NCBI GenBank assembly: GCA_028345965.1 | Contig: JAOMEP010000002.1 | Location: 1-64,000, forward strand | DNA length: 64,000 nucleotides | Direction of reading: 5' to 3' | DNA from: Candidatus Nitrosopelagicus sp. | GTDB taxonomy: Archaea > Thermoproteota > Nitrososphaeria > Nitrososphaerales > Nitrosopumilaceae | Part shown: piece after piece, positions 52,003 to 60,307 of the stretch | Numbering within the stretch: position 1 is the first letter of the stretch | How the letters are laid out: each line of letters starts with the position of its first letter | Translations under genes and position numbers: made by a program | The notes under the pieces: generated by a model | The model's input: the letters and a program-made list of their open reading frames with translations, nothing else | What the model was told of the DNA's origin: nothing | The model's database searches: none

Positions 52003-52040
52003 TTCAAACGGTGTTATAAAAAATTCAAACGGCGTTATAA
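52003..52040. promoter_or_regulatory. Twin direct repeats before the ferredoxin gene
   Basis: TTCAAACGGTGTTATAA (52003-52019) and TTCAAACGGCGTTATAA (52024-52040) are 17-bp repeats with one mismatch and a 21-bp period, two turns of the helix. They lie just upstream of a TATA-like GTTATATTAA (52059-52068) and 51-88 nt before the ferredoxin ATG. This position suits an activator or a co-operative repressor on one DNA face. Confidence 0.65.
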
Positions 52041-52058
52041 TTCGCGATTTTGAGGTAA

Positions 52059-52068
52059 GTTATATTAA
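52059..52068 (+). promoter_or_regulatory. TATA-like box of the ferredoxin gene
   Basis: GTTATATTAA is centred about 28 nt before the ATG, fitting a leaderless transcript. Confidence 0.55.
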
Positions 52069-52090
52069 GATCAATTTAGCATAATTTTTC

Positions 52091-52390
52091 ATGCCAGTAG
52101 CAATACTTCCAGACATTGGAGAACAAATGTGCATTGGATGCGCTTTATGTGTTGAAATTTGTACCTCTTTAGGACCTGATGTATTAAGAGTAAAACCAGT
52201 CGAAGGCTGGAAAAGAGGAAAAGCATTTGTCTTTTATCCTGAAAGATGTATCACCGACGGTGCATGCATCGGAGTTTGCCCAACAAAAGCAATCTTTTGG
52301 ATGAGACCAATGGACTTTACAGTAGGACAACCTGTCCCACTATACAGAAACTCTGTCTTCGTCAAAGGTTGGACTGAATTAGTAGATTAA
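52091..52390 (+). CDS. Ferredoxin with an aspartate-substituted cluster
   Basis: This is a 99-residue protein. Cys14, Cys17, Cys20 and Cys24 form a complete CxxCxxCxxxC motif. The second motif is Cys53-x2-Asp56-x2-Cys59-x3-Cys63, with Asp in place of the second Cys. The known Pyrococcus ferredoxin also has Asp at this position. The protein therefore may carry one labile 3Fe/4Fe cluster and one normal 4Fe cluster. It is a short electron carrier in the cytoplasm. Confidence 0.88.
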   Translation: MPVAILPDIGEQMCIGCALCVEICTSLGPDVLRVKPVEGWKRGKAFVFYPERCITDGACIGVCPTKAIFWMRPMDFTVGQPVPLYRNSVFVKGWTELVD

Positions 52391-52430
52391 GTCCAACAAA
52401 AATTTCTTTTTATTATCTTTTATCTTATAT

Positions 52431-52442
52431 TATGATATCATA
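52431..52442. promoter_or_regulatory. 12-bp perfect palindrome before the phosphatase gene
   Basis: TATGATATCATA is a perfect palindrome ending 11 nt before the ATG of the phosphatase. The 12-mer ATATTATGATAT that leads into it also occurs at the AbrB-like gene start (12731-12742). It is a likely operator. Confidence 0.45.
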
Positions 52443-52453
52443 TTGCATGTATT

Positions 52454-52948
52454 ATGACCAAAATTGGAGATGCTAAGCGAAAACTTCATGGAAAACTTAC
52501 TGGACGACCAGATAATTTTTCCTGGTTAATTGATGGTAAACTTGCAGGAAGTGCAATTCCTACATCAAAAAAAGAAATTGAATGGATGCAAGAAGAAGGC
52601 GTTAAAACAATTGTAACAATTAGAGAAGAACCATTAGATGAAAATTGGGTAAACGAGATGAATTATCTACACGTTTTATCCGATGATATGGGCGTTCCAA
52701 GTTTTGATGATCTAAAAAATTCAGTAGATTATGTTCATCAAAAAATTGAAAATAAAGAACCTGTAATGGTACACTGTTTAGCAGGTTTAGGACGCACCGG
52801 AACAATTCTTGCTTGTTATTTGATAAAATATGAAAAAATGTCAGCCGAAGATGCAATTCAGCATGTCAGAGAACAAAGACATGGTTCAATCCAGTCATTT
52901 GTACAAGAAGAAATGATTTTCCAGTATGCAAAAACTCTAAATGACTAA
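52454..52948 (+). CDS. Dual-specificity protein phosphatase
   Basis: This is a 164-residue phosphatase. The catalytic loop VHCLAGLGRTG holds Cys108 and Arg114, the CX5R phosphatase signature. The upstream Asp in the loop before YLHVLSDDMG may be the general acid. Archaeal members of this family remove phosphate from Ser/Thr/Tyr or RNA ends. It is likely self-contained in a monocistronic unit. Confidence 0.9.
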   Translation: MTKIGDAKRKLHGKLTGRPDNFSWLIDGKLAGSAIPTSKKEIEWMQEEGVKTIVTIREEPLDENWVNEMNYLHVLSDDMGVPSFDDLKNSVDYVHQKIENKEPVMVHCLAGLGRTGTILACYLIKYEKMSAEDAIQHVREQRHGSIQSFVQEEMIFQYAKTLND

Positions 52949-52949
52949 T

Positions 52950-53102
52950 CTACTCTGGAATTGATTCAGAAACTAATTTTCCATCAACGATTTTAATTTT
53001 TAATCGTATATCGTCTTTGAAAACTAAAGTCAAACCACCTTCAGCATCAGGATCTTGGACTTCAATAATATCTTGCATTCTTATTCCATCAAATTTTGCC
53101 AT
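52950..53102 (-). CDS. 50-residue protein, tandem paralogue A
   Basis: This was translated by hand: MAKFDGIRMQDIIEVQDPDA, then EGGLTLVFKDDIRLKIKIVD, then a short SIPE end. It is about 40% identical to the adjacent 50-residue protein B at 53109-53261 and shares MAK[FY]DG, EGG, VDGK and SIPE. Beta-rich with a short turn, it may form a small barrel. The pair is the best support that both are genes. No family is recognised. Confidence 0.7.
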   Translation of the reverse strand: MAKFDGIRMQDIIEVQDPDAEGGLTLVFKDDIRLKIKIVDGKLVSESIPE

Positions 53103-53108
53103 TTTAAA

Positions 53109-53261
53109 TCACTCCGGAATTGAGACGGTTTCAATTTTACCGTCTACTGCTTTAATGAACATAAATCTATTATCCTTGAGAATTATTGTAATTCCGCCTT
53201 CTTTATCTGGTTCTTCAACTTCTAAAACTGGCTGTCCAAGTAATCCATCGTATTTTGCCAT
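53109..53261 (-). CDS. 50-residue protein, tandem paralogue B
   Basis: This is 50 residues: MAKYDGLLGQPVLEVEEPDK, then EGGITIILKDNRFMFIKAVD, ending in SIPE. It precedes paralogue A with a 6-nt gap on the same strand. The alignment is gap-free over the full length. The function is unknown. Confidence 0.7.
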   Translation of the reverse strand: MAKYDGLLGQPVLEVEEPDKEGGITIILKDNRFMFIKAVDGKIETVSIPE

Positions 53262-53280
53262 ACTATAACACCAAATTCAA

Positions 53281-53817
53281 CTAATTAATACTTATTTCAA
53301 TCTCACCTGATTGATTCTTGGCATCGCCTTTCTTGATGTAAGGATGTGTTTCCCATGAAGCAAATGCTTCTGCAGAAATTTTATGATTACCTGTTCCTAA
53401 CTCTGATGCATTAAATGTGAATTTTTCCTCAAAATCAAAAAATTCTTTTTGTACATCTTCTTCAGTTAATGCAATAAATGGCTCAAAATTCTTTGCTACT
53501 TGAACCCATATTCTTCTATCTTTCATGGGATTTACCAACTTTGGATTTCTGGTCCAAAAAATTGATGCCTTTCTGTATGTGTCTACAGGCTTGCCCAATT
53601 CATGTTTTCTAATACCACCTTTTGCTAATTTTATGCCATACTTTAGTTTGATAGTATTATCATTTTCATCATATGCTTGTGTCCAATTTTTTTCATTAAA
53701 TGCATCTCTTAATCCACCTGTTAATGAAAATCTGGCAGTAATGGTGATTTTTTCATCACTAGCAAATTCATCTTTTTCTTTACCAAGAGTTATTGCTGAA
53801 ATCTGAGTTTCGGACAT
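53281..53817 (-). CDS. Soluble beta-rich protein, unknown function
   Basis: This is a 178-residue protein from ATG 53817 (MSETQISAITLG), the likely start; the frame is open to 53826. Alternating hydrophobic strands (KITITARFSLTGGL, TIKLKYGIKLAKGG, HKISAEAFASWETH) suggest a beta-sandwich. There is no signal peptide. It is 19 nt upstream of the tandem 50-residue genes on the same strand, so the three may form an operon. Confidence 0.6.
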   Translation of the reverse strand: MSETQISAITLGKEKDEFASDEKITITARFSLTGGLRDAFNEKNWTQAYDENDNTIKLKYGIKLAKGGIRKHELGKPVDTYRKASIFWTRNPKLVNPMKDRRIWVQVAKNFEPFIALTEEDVQKEFFDFEEKFTFNASELGTGNHKISAEAFASWETHPYIKKGDAKNQSGEIEISIN

Positions 53818-53861
53818 AATTGACATTGATTTATATCCACAATAAGTTCTTTTTTGATCAA

Positions 53862-54134
53862 TTGAACATTCAATTAATTAATTCAGATAAAAAAGAAGCC
53901 AGCTTGGCAATTAAAGACGCTGATATAGGCGCTCTCTACATTATTCAACACGAACTTCTAAAAGACAAAAATACAGATTTTGCAGGTGTTATAATCAAAC
54001 ATCCATTAACCAATGAAATATGGATGAGAGTTAACTCAAAATCTAACCCAATGACTCAGATTTCTGCAGCAGCAGATACTGCAATCGCTGAAGTTGCAAG
54101 TTTACAAAAACTCATCAACTCAAAAATAAAGTGA
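53862..54134 (+). CDS. rpoL: RNA polymerase subunit Rpo11/L
   Basis: This is about 90 residues from TTG 53862. ALYIIQHELLKDKNTDFAGV and IKHPLTNEIWMRV follow the Rpb11/L pattern of alpha-like dimer partners, which pair with Rpo3 in polymerase assembly. The frame also opens at ATG 53820, but that start would overlap the divergent gene and give an atypical N-terminus. TFS follows 9 nt later. Confidence 0.85.
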   Translation: MNIQLINSDKKEASLAIKDADIGALYIIQHELLKDKNTDFAGVIIKHPLTNEIWMRVNSKSNPMTQISAAADTAIAEVASLQKLINSKIK

Positions 54135-54143
54135 TTTTCACAG

Positions 54144-54467
54144 ATGAAATTCTGTCCTACCTGTGATGTCAGGCTCAAAAAAGATTCTAATACTTTAGTT
54201 CTAACATGTCCAAAATGTAATTATACTGAAGGCGGCTCAAAAACAGAAAAACAATCAATTTCACAAGAATCTGAATCTGACTTTCTTGTATTGGAAGAAA
54301 ATGAAGGAAAAGATGTTTTACCAACAATGGAAATTGATTGTGAAAATAAAGATTGTGATAACAGAGAGGCTGTATGGTGGATGCTTCAAACAAGAAGTGC
54401 TGATGAACCCACAACACAATTCTTTAGATGCACAAAATGTAAACACACTTGGCGAAATTACGCATAA
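54144..54467 (+). CDS. tfs: Transcription factor S (TFIIS-like)
   Basis: This is a 107-residue protein. Two zinc ribbons: CPTCDVRL ... CPKC near 3-25, and CENKDCD ... CTKC near 67-104. The catalytic Asp-Glu pair lies in RSADEPTT in the second ribbon and stimulates RNA cleavage by stalled polymerase. It lies between rpoL and PCNA. Confidence 0.93.
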   Translation: MKFCPTCDVRLKKDSNTLVLTCPKCNYTEGGSKTEKQSISQESESDFLVLEENEGKDVLPTMEIDCENKDCDNREAVWWMLQTRSADEPTTQFFRCTKCKHTWRNYA

Positions 54468-54501
54468 GGTTTAACTTTACCATTCACGACAAAATAATGA
54501 T

Positions 54502-55248
54502 TTGGTTTTTTCAGCTAAGACAAATGGGGCAGAAGAATGGAAGGCAATCATCTCTGCAATTTCTACACTTGTAGAAGAGGCGACATTTGAAGCAACTGTG
54601 GAGGGAATATCTTTTAGAGGAATGGATCCTTCCCATGTAGCATTAATTGATATTAACTGGCCAAATTCTGCATTTGAAAAATACAATTGTGATAGTGATA
54701 TAAAATTTGGAGTTCGTATTGATGAGTTTTCAAAATTAATAAAAAGATCCGATAAAAGTAATTCAATTGAAATTAACATATCTGATGATAACATGCTTCT
54801 TGTTACAATAGGTAAGAATAAAAAATACAAAATGCGATTAATTGAAAGTTCGGCATCTGATACGCCACTACCAAAAATTCCCTATGATACAAAAATATCA
54901 TTAACATCATCGGCATTAGATAAAATACTTGGAGACGTTCAAGTGGTCTCTGATTATCTAACCATCACTTCTAGTGAATCATCTACTACATTTTCTGGTA
55001 AAGGTGACTCTGGAGAAGTTGATATTTCATTAGAAAGCAGTCAAGATGAAATTCAGGAATTATCAGTAAAACAAGAAAGTACTGGCACATACAGCCTAGA
55101 ATATCTAAATCCTATAATCAAGGCTGTTGGTAGTAGTGTTGATGTTGTTACGTGTGAGTATTCTACAGCAAAACCTCTAAGAGTTGAATTCAAGGTTTCA
55201 AATTTAGGTCAAATTCATTTCTATTTAGCTCCTCGTGTTGAGAGTTAG
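54502..55248 (+). CDS. pcn: PCNA sliding clamp
   Basis: This 248-residue clamp forms a trimeric ring that tethers PolD and other factors. KAIISAISTLVEEATFEAT and GISFRGMDPSHVALI are the N-terminal PCNA signature. The end contains the FKVSNLGQIHFYLAPRVES strand. The start is TTG, 34 nt after TFS. Cotranscription with TFS and RpoL is likely. Confidence 0.96.
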   Translation: MVFSAKTNGAEEWKAIISAISTLVEEATFEATVEGISFRGMDPSHVALIDINWPNSAFEKYNCDSDIKFGVRIDEFSKLIKRSDKSNSIEINISDDNMLLVTIGKNKKYKMRLIESSASDTPLPKIPYDTKISLTSSALDKILGDVQVVSDYLTITSSESSTTFSGKGDSGEVDISLESSQDEIQELSVKQESTGTYSLEYLNPIIKAVGSSVDVVTCEYSTAKPLRVEFKVSNLGQIHFYLAPRVES

Positions 55249-55281
55249 AATTTTAAGACCAATTGTTCAAGTGAAACAGAT

Positions 55282-56682
55282 TTGAAATTAGTAGTAAAGT
55301 TTGGTGGAACGTCATTGGCAACTGTGAAGGATATCATAAACGTAGCAAAAACTGTGAATAAAATTGCAAAAAAGAACAAAACAGTAGTTGTATGCTCTGC
55401 AGTAGATGGTGTCACTGATGAATTAATTCAAATATCATCGTTAATAGAAAAAGGAAATAAAAAAGACGCAAATAGAATGCTTGCAAAAATATCTCAAAAA
55501 CACAAACAGTTTGCTGCACATCTAGTTGTAAATCCTAAAATTTTAAAATCACTTTCAAATAAATTGAATTCTGATTTATCAGAATTAGAAGAATTAGTTC
55601 GTGGATTAATTTTACTAGGAGAAGTTACACCACGTTCATATGATTATCTAATTTCTTTTGGTGAACGACTATCGATTGATTTGGTATCGTTTTCATTACA
55701 AGAATTAAAAAATAAATCCGTACCATTGAGTGGTAAAGAAGCAGGAATAGTTACTGATTCTAACTTTGGTGATTCACGACCTCTAATGGATACTACAAGA
55801 ATCCGTCTTTCAAAAACAATTAACGAACATTTAACAAAAAATACTATTCCTGTTGTAGCTGGATTTGCAGGTGCAGATCAACATGATCATACCACTACAT
55901 TTGGTCGTGGTGGTTCTGATTATACTGCAACAATAATTGCATCATGCATTGACGCAAATGAAATCTGGTTGATGAGTGATGTTGAAGGAATGATGACTGC
56001 AGATCCAAAGTTGATAAAAAATGCAAAACTTCTCAAACAAGTTTCATATGCAGAAGCAATTGAGATGGCTAGATTTGGTGCAAAACAGATCCATCCGCGA
56101 ACATTTGAACCATTATTGTCTAAAAAAATCCCAATGCGAATTAGAAGTAGTTTTGATGTTAATAATCAAGGAACTCTTGTCACATTACCAAATTCTAAAT
56201 CCCAGAATTCTGTAAAGTGTGTGTCTGCAATTAGAAAAGTAGGATTACTTGATTTAACCGGCGGTATATTGTTTGCAGGACCTGGTGCTGCAGCAAAAAT
56301 CTTTTCAGTTCTTGCTAAAAATGACATTAATGCAATGATGGTATCGTCAAATCCATCAGAATCAAGCATAACCATTGTTGTAAAAAAAGAAGATCTTCCA
56401 AAAGCAGAAAATGAATTAGAAATTAATCTACTTGGAACAACTCTTAAAAAAATTGAAACAATTCCAAATGTTGCGATAATTGCCGTAATTGGTTCTGGAA
56501 TGAGAGGTAAAGTTGGAATAGCATCTAGAGTATTTCTTGCAGCACAAAAATCAAACTCTAATGTTATGATGATTGCACAAGGCTCCTCAGAACTAAACTT
56601 GGCATTTGTTGTAAAAGATAATGATTGTAAGGCAGTAGTTCAATCACTACATAATGAGTTCAAATTGAACAGCATAAAGTAA
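55282..56682 (+). CDS. lysC: Aspartate kinase
   Basis: This is a 466-residue protein. KFGGTSLA at 6-13 is the kinase signature. The catalytic FGRGGSDYTA region is near 213-222, and ACT domains occupy about 315-466 with the allosteric loop VSSNPSESSI. The start is TTG. It makes aspartyl phosphate for threonine, methionine and lysine. The homoserine kinase of the same pathway is at 38293. Confidence 0.95.
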   Translation: MKLVVKFGGTSLATVKDIINVAKTVNKIAKKNKTVVVCSAVDGVTDELIQISSLIEKGNKKDANRMLAKISQKHKQFAAHLVVNPKILKSLSNKLNSDLSELEELVRGLILLGEVTPRSYDYLISFGERLSIDLVSFSLQELKNKSVPLSGKEAGIVTDSNFGDSRPLMDTTRIRLSKTINEHLTKNTIPVVAGFAGADQHDHTTTFGRGGSDYTATIIASCIDANEIWLMSDVEGMMTADPKLIKNAKLLKQVSYAEAIEMARFGAKQIHPRTFEPLLSKKIPMRIRSSFDVNNQGTLVTLPNSKSQNSVKCVSAIRKVGLLDLTGGILFAGPGAAAKIFSVLAKNDINAMMVSSNPSESSITIVVKKEDLPKAENELEINLLGTTLKKIETIPNVAIIAVIGSGMRGKVGIASRVFLAAQKSNSNVMMIAQGSSELNLAFVVKDNDCKAVVQSLHNEFKLNSIK

Positions 56683-56719
56683 GATAAGGGATAAATTATT
56701 CAAACAATCTTCAATTTTC

Positions 56720-57505
56720 ATGGAAGGTAAACTGTACATTGTTGGAGTTGGTCCAGGTAATAACGATCATATGACATTTCGAGCAAAACAAGTTATTGAA
56801 GAAAGTGATACTATAGTTGGTTACACAACTTATGTCGATTTAGTTCAAGATTTGATTCAAGGAAAAGAAATTCATAGTTATGCAATGACTCAAGAAGTAG
56901 AACGTGCACATCAATGTATTGATTTAGCTAAAGAAGGAAAAATTGTATCACTTGTTTCAAGTGGTGATCCTGGAATTTATGGAATGGCTGGATTAATTTT
57001 TGAAGTACTTGCAGAATCTGGTTGGGATCCAAAAAGTGGTTTACATGTTGAATTAATTCCTGGAGTCTCTGCATTGAACTCTTGTGCAAGTATAATTGGT
57101 TCTCCATTAATGACAGACTTTGCGGTTTGTAGTATGAGTGATCTGATGGTTCCGTGGGAAATTATAGTAAAAAGAGTAGAGGCGGCTGCACAAGGAGACT
57201 TTGTTTTAGTAATTTATAATCCTGCAAGTAAGAAAAGAATTCATCAGTTGCAAGATACTCGAAAGATATTACTAAAACATAGAAAACCAACAACACCTGT
57301 TGCAATAATTAAAGGAGCATACAGAGAATCTGAAACTGTAATTATGACTGATTTAGAACACATGGAAAATTATGAAGAGCAATTAGGAATGACTAGTACT
57401 GTAATTGTTGGTAATTCTTCAACATACAACTTTAAGGATTTAATGATTAACCCACGTGGTTACAAATCAAAGTATAATCTTGAAGAACCAGAAATGAAAA
57501 ACTAG
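56720..57505 (+). CDS. cobJ: Precorrin-3B/cobalt-factor III C17-methyltransferase
   Basis: This is a 261-residue tetrapyrrole methyltransferase. VGVGPGNNDHMT at 9-20 is the SAM loop, and SGDPGIYGMAG near 87-97 and the LVIYNPASKKR motif match CobJ/CbiH. It methylates C17 and contracts the ring in cobalamin synthesis. CbiE of the same pathway lies at the other end of the window. Confidence 0.92.
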   Translation: MEGKLYIVGVGPGNNDHMTFRAKQVIEESDTIVGYTTYVDLVQDLIQGKEIHSYAMTQEVERAHQCIDLAKEGKIVSLVSSGDPGIYGMAGLIFEVLAESGWDPKSGLHVELIPGVSALNSCASIIGSPLMTDFAVCSMSDLMVPWEIIVKRVEAAAQGDFVLVIYNPASKKRIHQLQDTRKILLKHRKPTTPVAIIKGAYRESETVIMTDLEHMENYEEQLGMTSTVIVGNSSTYNFKDLMINPRGYKSKYNLEEPEMKN

Positions 57506-58548
57506 TGACTATTTTTAATTAATTCAAACAATTCATTACTTAATGAAATTTTATCTCTAATAGGAGCAATAATTTTAACCATGTATTCTCCTACTGTATT
57601 TTTCAAATCACCTGGATGTAACTTCTTATGAGCAAAATCTGCTTCTAACTCTTCATACGAATTGTATGTTATGTTTCCTCCAAATTTTTCGGGTCTTTCT
57701 ATTGATATTGCATCATATTCGTGAAATACAATTTGTCTTGCAAGTTCCAAGACTGGATTATTTTCTGTTAATCCTTCTTCACACCAACCCTTTCTAATCT
57801 TCTTTGTAATCTCATCATCAGAATTGTGTATAAAAATTCCAGAATTTGGATCTGATTTACTCATTTTTCCTGGTTCTGTTGTGGCATCACCTTTTGGTTG
57901 TGTTAATCCTGGTAACAATGAATGATGTACGGCAACAGGAACCTTCCATTTCATTTTTGGAAAAATTTCTCTTACTAGCATGTGAATTTTTCGTTGGTCC
58001 ATTCCTGCGTGAACAATGTCTAAATCTAAAGAGTGAATGTCTGCTGCCTGCATTGGTGGATATAGTAATTTTGCTAAATCAATTTTATCTTCATTTTCTG
58101 ATCTCCCCATAATTGTTAGTGTACGCATTGTTCTTGCAAGTGTCATATGTTTTGTAAATTTCACAAGTTCTGCCCAATACTCTTTTTTTGAATCATAAAG
58201 TTCTGTACCCATTACAATGTTTACACCTGGACAAACTAATCGAAATGCATCTGCATAATATTTTGAAACCTTAGAAATTGTCTCTAAATTTCCACCAAGT
58301 TTATCATTAATCAAAGTGTGCCAGTCTGCTAAAAATACAGTACAATCAATTCCTGCTTTCATGAAATCATTAATTTTAAAACCTGTGCTGATTAAACTTC
58401 CAAGATGTAAAAATCCAGAGATCTCTAATCCAATGTAGTGCTTTGGTTTTGAGTTTGTGTTTAAAAGTTCAATCAACTCTGCTTCATCTTTTACTATTTC
58501 TTTTGTAGGTGGTCTTTTGATTAATTCTACTTTTTCCGCAACATCCAT
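57502..58548 (-). CDS. tyrS: Tyrosyl-tRNA synthetase
   Basis: This is a 348-residue class I synthetase. The HIGH motif appears as FLHLGS near 46-51, and KMSKS is present near 231. The archaeal/eukaryotic-type body has the YPPMQAADIHSL and HAGMDQRKIHML segments. The length fits archaeal TyrRS, which lacks the S4-like tail of bacteria. Its stop overlaps cobJ by 4 nt. Confidence 0.94.
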   Translation of the reverse strand: MDVAEKVELIKRPPTKEIVKDEAELIELLNTNSKPKHYIGLEISGFLHLGSLISTGFKINDFMKAGIDCTVFLADWHTLINDKLGGNLETISKVSKYYADAFRLVCPGVNIVMGTELYDSKKEYWAELVKFTKHMTLARTMRTLTIMGRSENEDKIDLAKLLYPPMQAADIHSLDLDIVHAGMDQRKIHMLVREIFPKMKWKVPVAVHHSLLPGLTQPKGDATTEPGKMSKSDPNSGIFIHNSDDEITKKIRKGWCEEGLTENNPVLELARQIVFHEYDAISIERPEKFGGNITYNSYEELEADFAHKKLHPGDLKNTVGEYMVKIIAPIRDKISLSNELFELIKNSH

Positions 58549-58642
58549 TTTAACAGATTTTTCTTTTGTTTATCTATAAAGTATTGTATTAATTTTTATA
58601 ATTATATGATAAAATTTGTCGATGTCTATTTTCTATTACACA

Positions 58643-59137
58643 CTAAAAATCTAACATTTCTATTGTATTGTTTGTAATTTTATCAATTGTTTCTGGATAA
58701 TATTCATTCAATATTCCTTCTATCTGTTCAGGATTTCTTAATGAATACTTGTTTGAAGGTATATCGTATTGTTTTTGAATAATCTTTTCTTTGAATAATT
58801 CATTTAGATTAACAGATACCACTGAAGGTGATTTTTTGATAAAATCTCTAATTTCAAGTGATGTAGCGGTTCCTTTCTTAAGTAAAAATAAAATTAATTT
58901 TCTTTGGCTTGGTTTTGTCATATATTTACAAATTTTAGCTTCTTGAGCTGATATTCCTGCAGGATATAGGCGTGTCACTCTTGGTGTTCTTTCCAGTTCT
59001 ATTCTTTTTTCATCTTCTAATTTTTTTACATAATGGCTTAGTGTACCGTTTCTAATGTTTGAAACCCTCATTATTTCATTAAACCTGATTCCTGGATTTT
59101 TATTTACAATTTCTAAAACAGTTTTTCTTCTATCCAA
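58643..59137 (-). CDS. Two-domain winged-helix regulator
   Basis: This is a 164-residue protein. The N-terminal winged helix (about 1-60: IVNKNPGIRFNEIMRVSNIRN, then GTLSHYVKKLEDEKRI) is followed by a second winged-helix-like unit (about 70-135: KLILFLLKKGTATSLEIRDF, then VVSVNLNELFKEKII). It is upstream of and opposed in direction to nothing obvious; the target may be the two membrane proteins at 59234-60249. No family is named. Confidence 0.75.
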   Translation of the reverse strand: MDRRKTVLEIVNKNPGIRFNEIMRVSNIRNGTLSHYVKKLEDEKRIELERTPRVTRLYPAGISAQEAKICKYMTKPSQRKLILFLLKKGTATSLEIRDFIKKSPSVVSVNLNELFKEKIIQKQYDIPSNKYSLRNPEQIEGILNEYYPETIDKITNNTIEMLDF

Positions 59138-59233
59138 TTACTTCTCTATTCTCTTTCTCATTTCTGAGAATATAAATCCATTTTTCTATTTTTTTTATAA
59201 ATTTCTAAAAATATTAAATGTATATTATTAGAT

Positions 59234-59638
59234 TCATCGTTTGTAAAAAACACCGACCGCGAATAATGCTGTCATAATTAATATCGAAATATCTAAAATT
59301 TCCCCCCCGCTAAACATATCTTTCTCAGGATGTGGTTGTAAAATTTCTGAATACATGTAAGCTGCTTGTCCAAATGCTAAAACTCCAAATGCAAATGCAG
59401 AAAATAACATTCTAGAAATTTTGGTTTTCATGTACGCAATTCCTGCCATTATTGACAAAAATACTGCTAGAACAAAACCAATCTCATGAATTGCAACATG
59501 AAGTAAATGTTCACCTTCTAAAACCTGATTCAAAATCAATGGTATTGATAAGATTGCAATTGAACCAACTATTGCAATAAGAAATATTGAATATTTTTTT
59601 TCATTGATTAAGTATGTCATAAAAGAATACTCATTCAT
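59234..59638 (-). CDS. Four-helix membrane protein, unknown function
   Basis: This is a 134-residue protein with helices at about 17-34, 47-66, 73-95 and 110-130. A His pair (LLHVAIHEIG) sits in the second helix and might bind metal or haem. It lies 35 nt after the next gene on the same strand. No family is recognised. Confidence 0.6.
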   Translation of the reverse strand: MNEYSFMTYLINEKKYSIFLIAIVGSIAILSIPLILNQVLEGEHLLHVAIHEIGFVLAVFLSIMAGIAYMKTKISRMLFSAFAFGVLAFGQAAYMYSEILQPHPEKDMFSGGEILDISILIMTALFAVGVFYKR

Positions 59639-59673
59639 GAATATTTAATCGAAATGAAATTTTTATTACTAAA

Positions 59674-60249
59674 TTACTCTTCAGGCAATAATTCTTCTTT
59701 TGATTTTCTAGGTCTTGTACTCAAATAGAATGCATGTGCACTAATCAAAAATCCTACAGACCAAATTTTTGTTGCAAATATCAAATTCCATGGTCTATCT
59801 GGATCTGGATAGTGTACTGCTAGTTTGTCTATGTCTGGTGTTGTTCCATCAATTACCATTTGTGATGTAATTTCTGCATTTAGTACTGTAAAACTCCATA
59901 AAACTTCGTACAAACAAATTACTGCAAAACCTAACAACATTAGTTGAAGTAAGGCCATTCTGTATGATTGTAATCCAACTGTTCTCTTCCAACCAATTCT
60001 TGAAACACAATACCATGAAATTATACATGCAAATGATAACCATGTAGTAAGGTTTGCAAAGTTTTCAAATGGAACATGTGTGTTTACTAAAACTTCTCCC
60101 ATTACATAATATCCAGTTTCCTGCCATTCGCCAATCATCATGACCATGCCGTATATCATGATAGTTACCATCATTGCAGAAGCAGCATAAAATATGTACA
60201 GAAAAACTCTGTATTGCTTGTCACTTTCTTGTAGATGACGAACTTTCAT
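59674..60249 (-). CDS. Four-helix membrane protein with external loop
   Basis: This is a 191-residue protein with helices at about 15-42, 66-85, 98-122 and 155-175, and an outward loop of about 28 residues rich in Asp/Pro between the last two. It is probably cotranscribed with the 59234 gene. It may form a membrane complex with it, but no family is recognised. Confidence 0.6.
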   Translation of the reverse strand: MKVRHLQESDKQYRVFLYIFYAASAMMVTIMIYGMVMMIGEWQETGYYVMGEVLVNTHVPFENFANLTTWLSFACIISWYCVSRIGWKRTVGLQSYRMALLQLMLLGFAVICLYEVLWSFTVLNAEITSQMVIDGTTPDIDKLAVHYPDPDRPWNLIFATKIWSVGFLISAHAFYLSTRPRKSKEELLPEE

Positions 60250-60307
60250 TTCATCGGTTTTTAATAGACCTACTATAAAGTCATTTCAATCATATTATAC
60301 GATGAAA

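Noticed and set aside
53017-53268. 83-residue plus-strand frame
   Set aside because: It lies antisense to the two tandem 50-residue genes, whose paralogy supports the minus strand.
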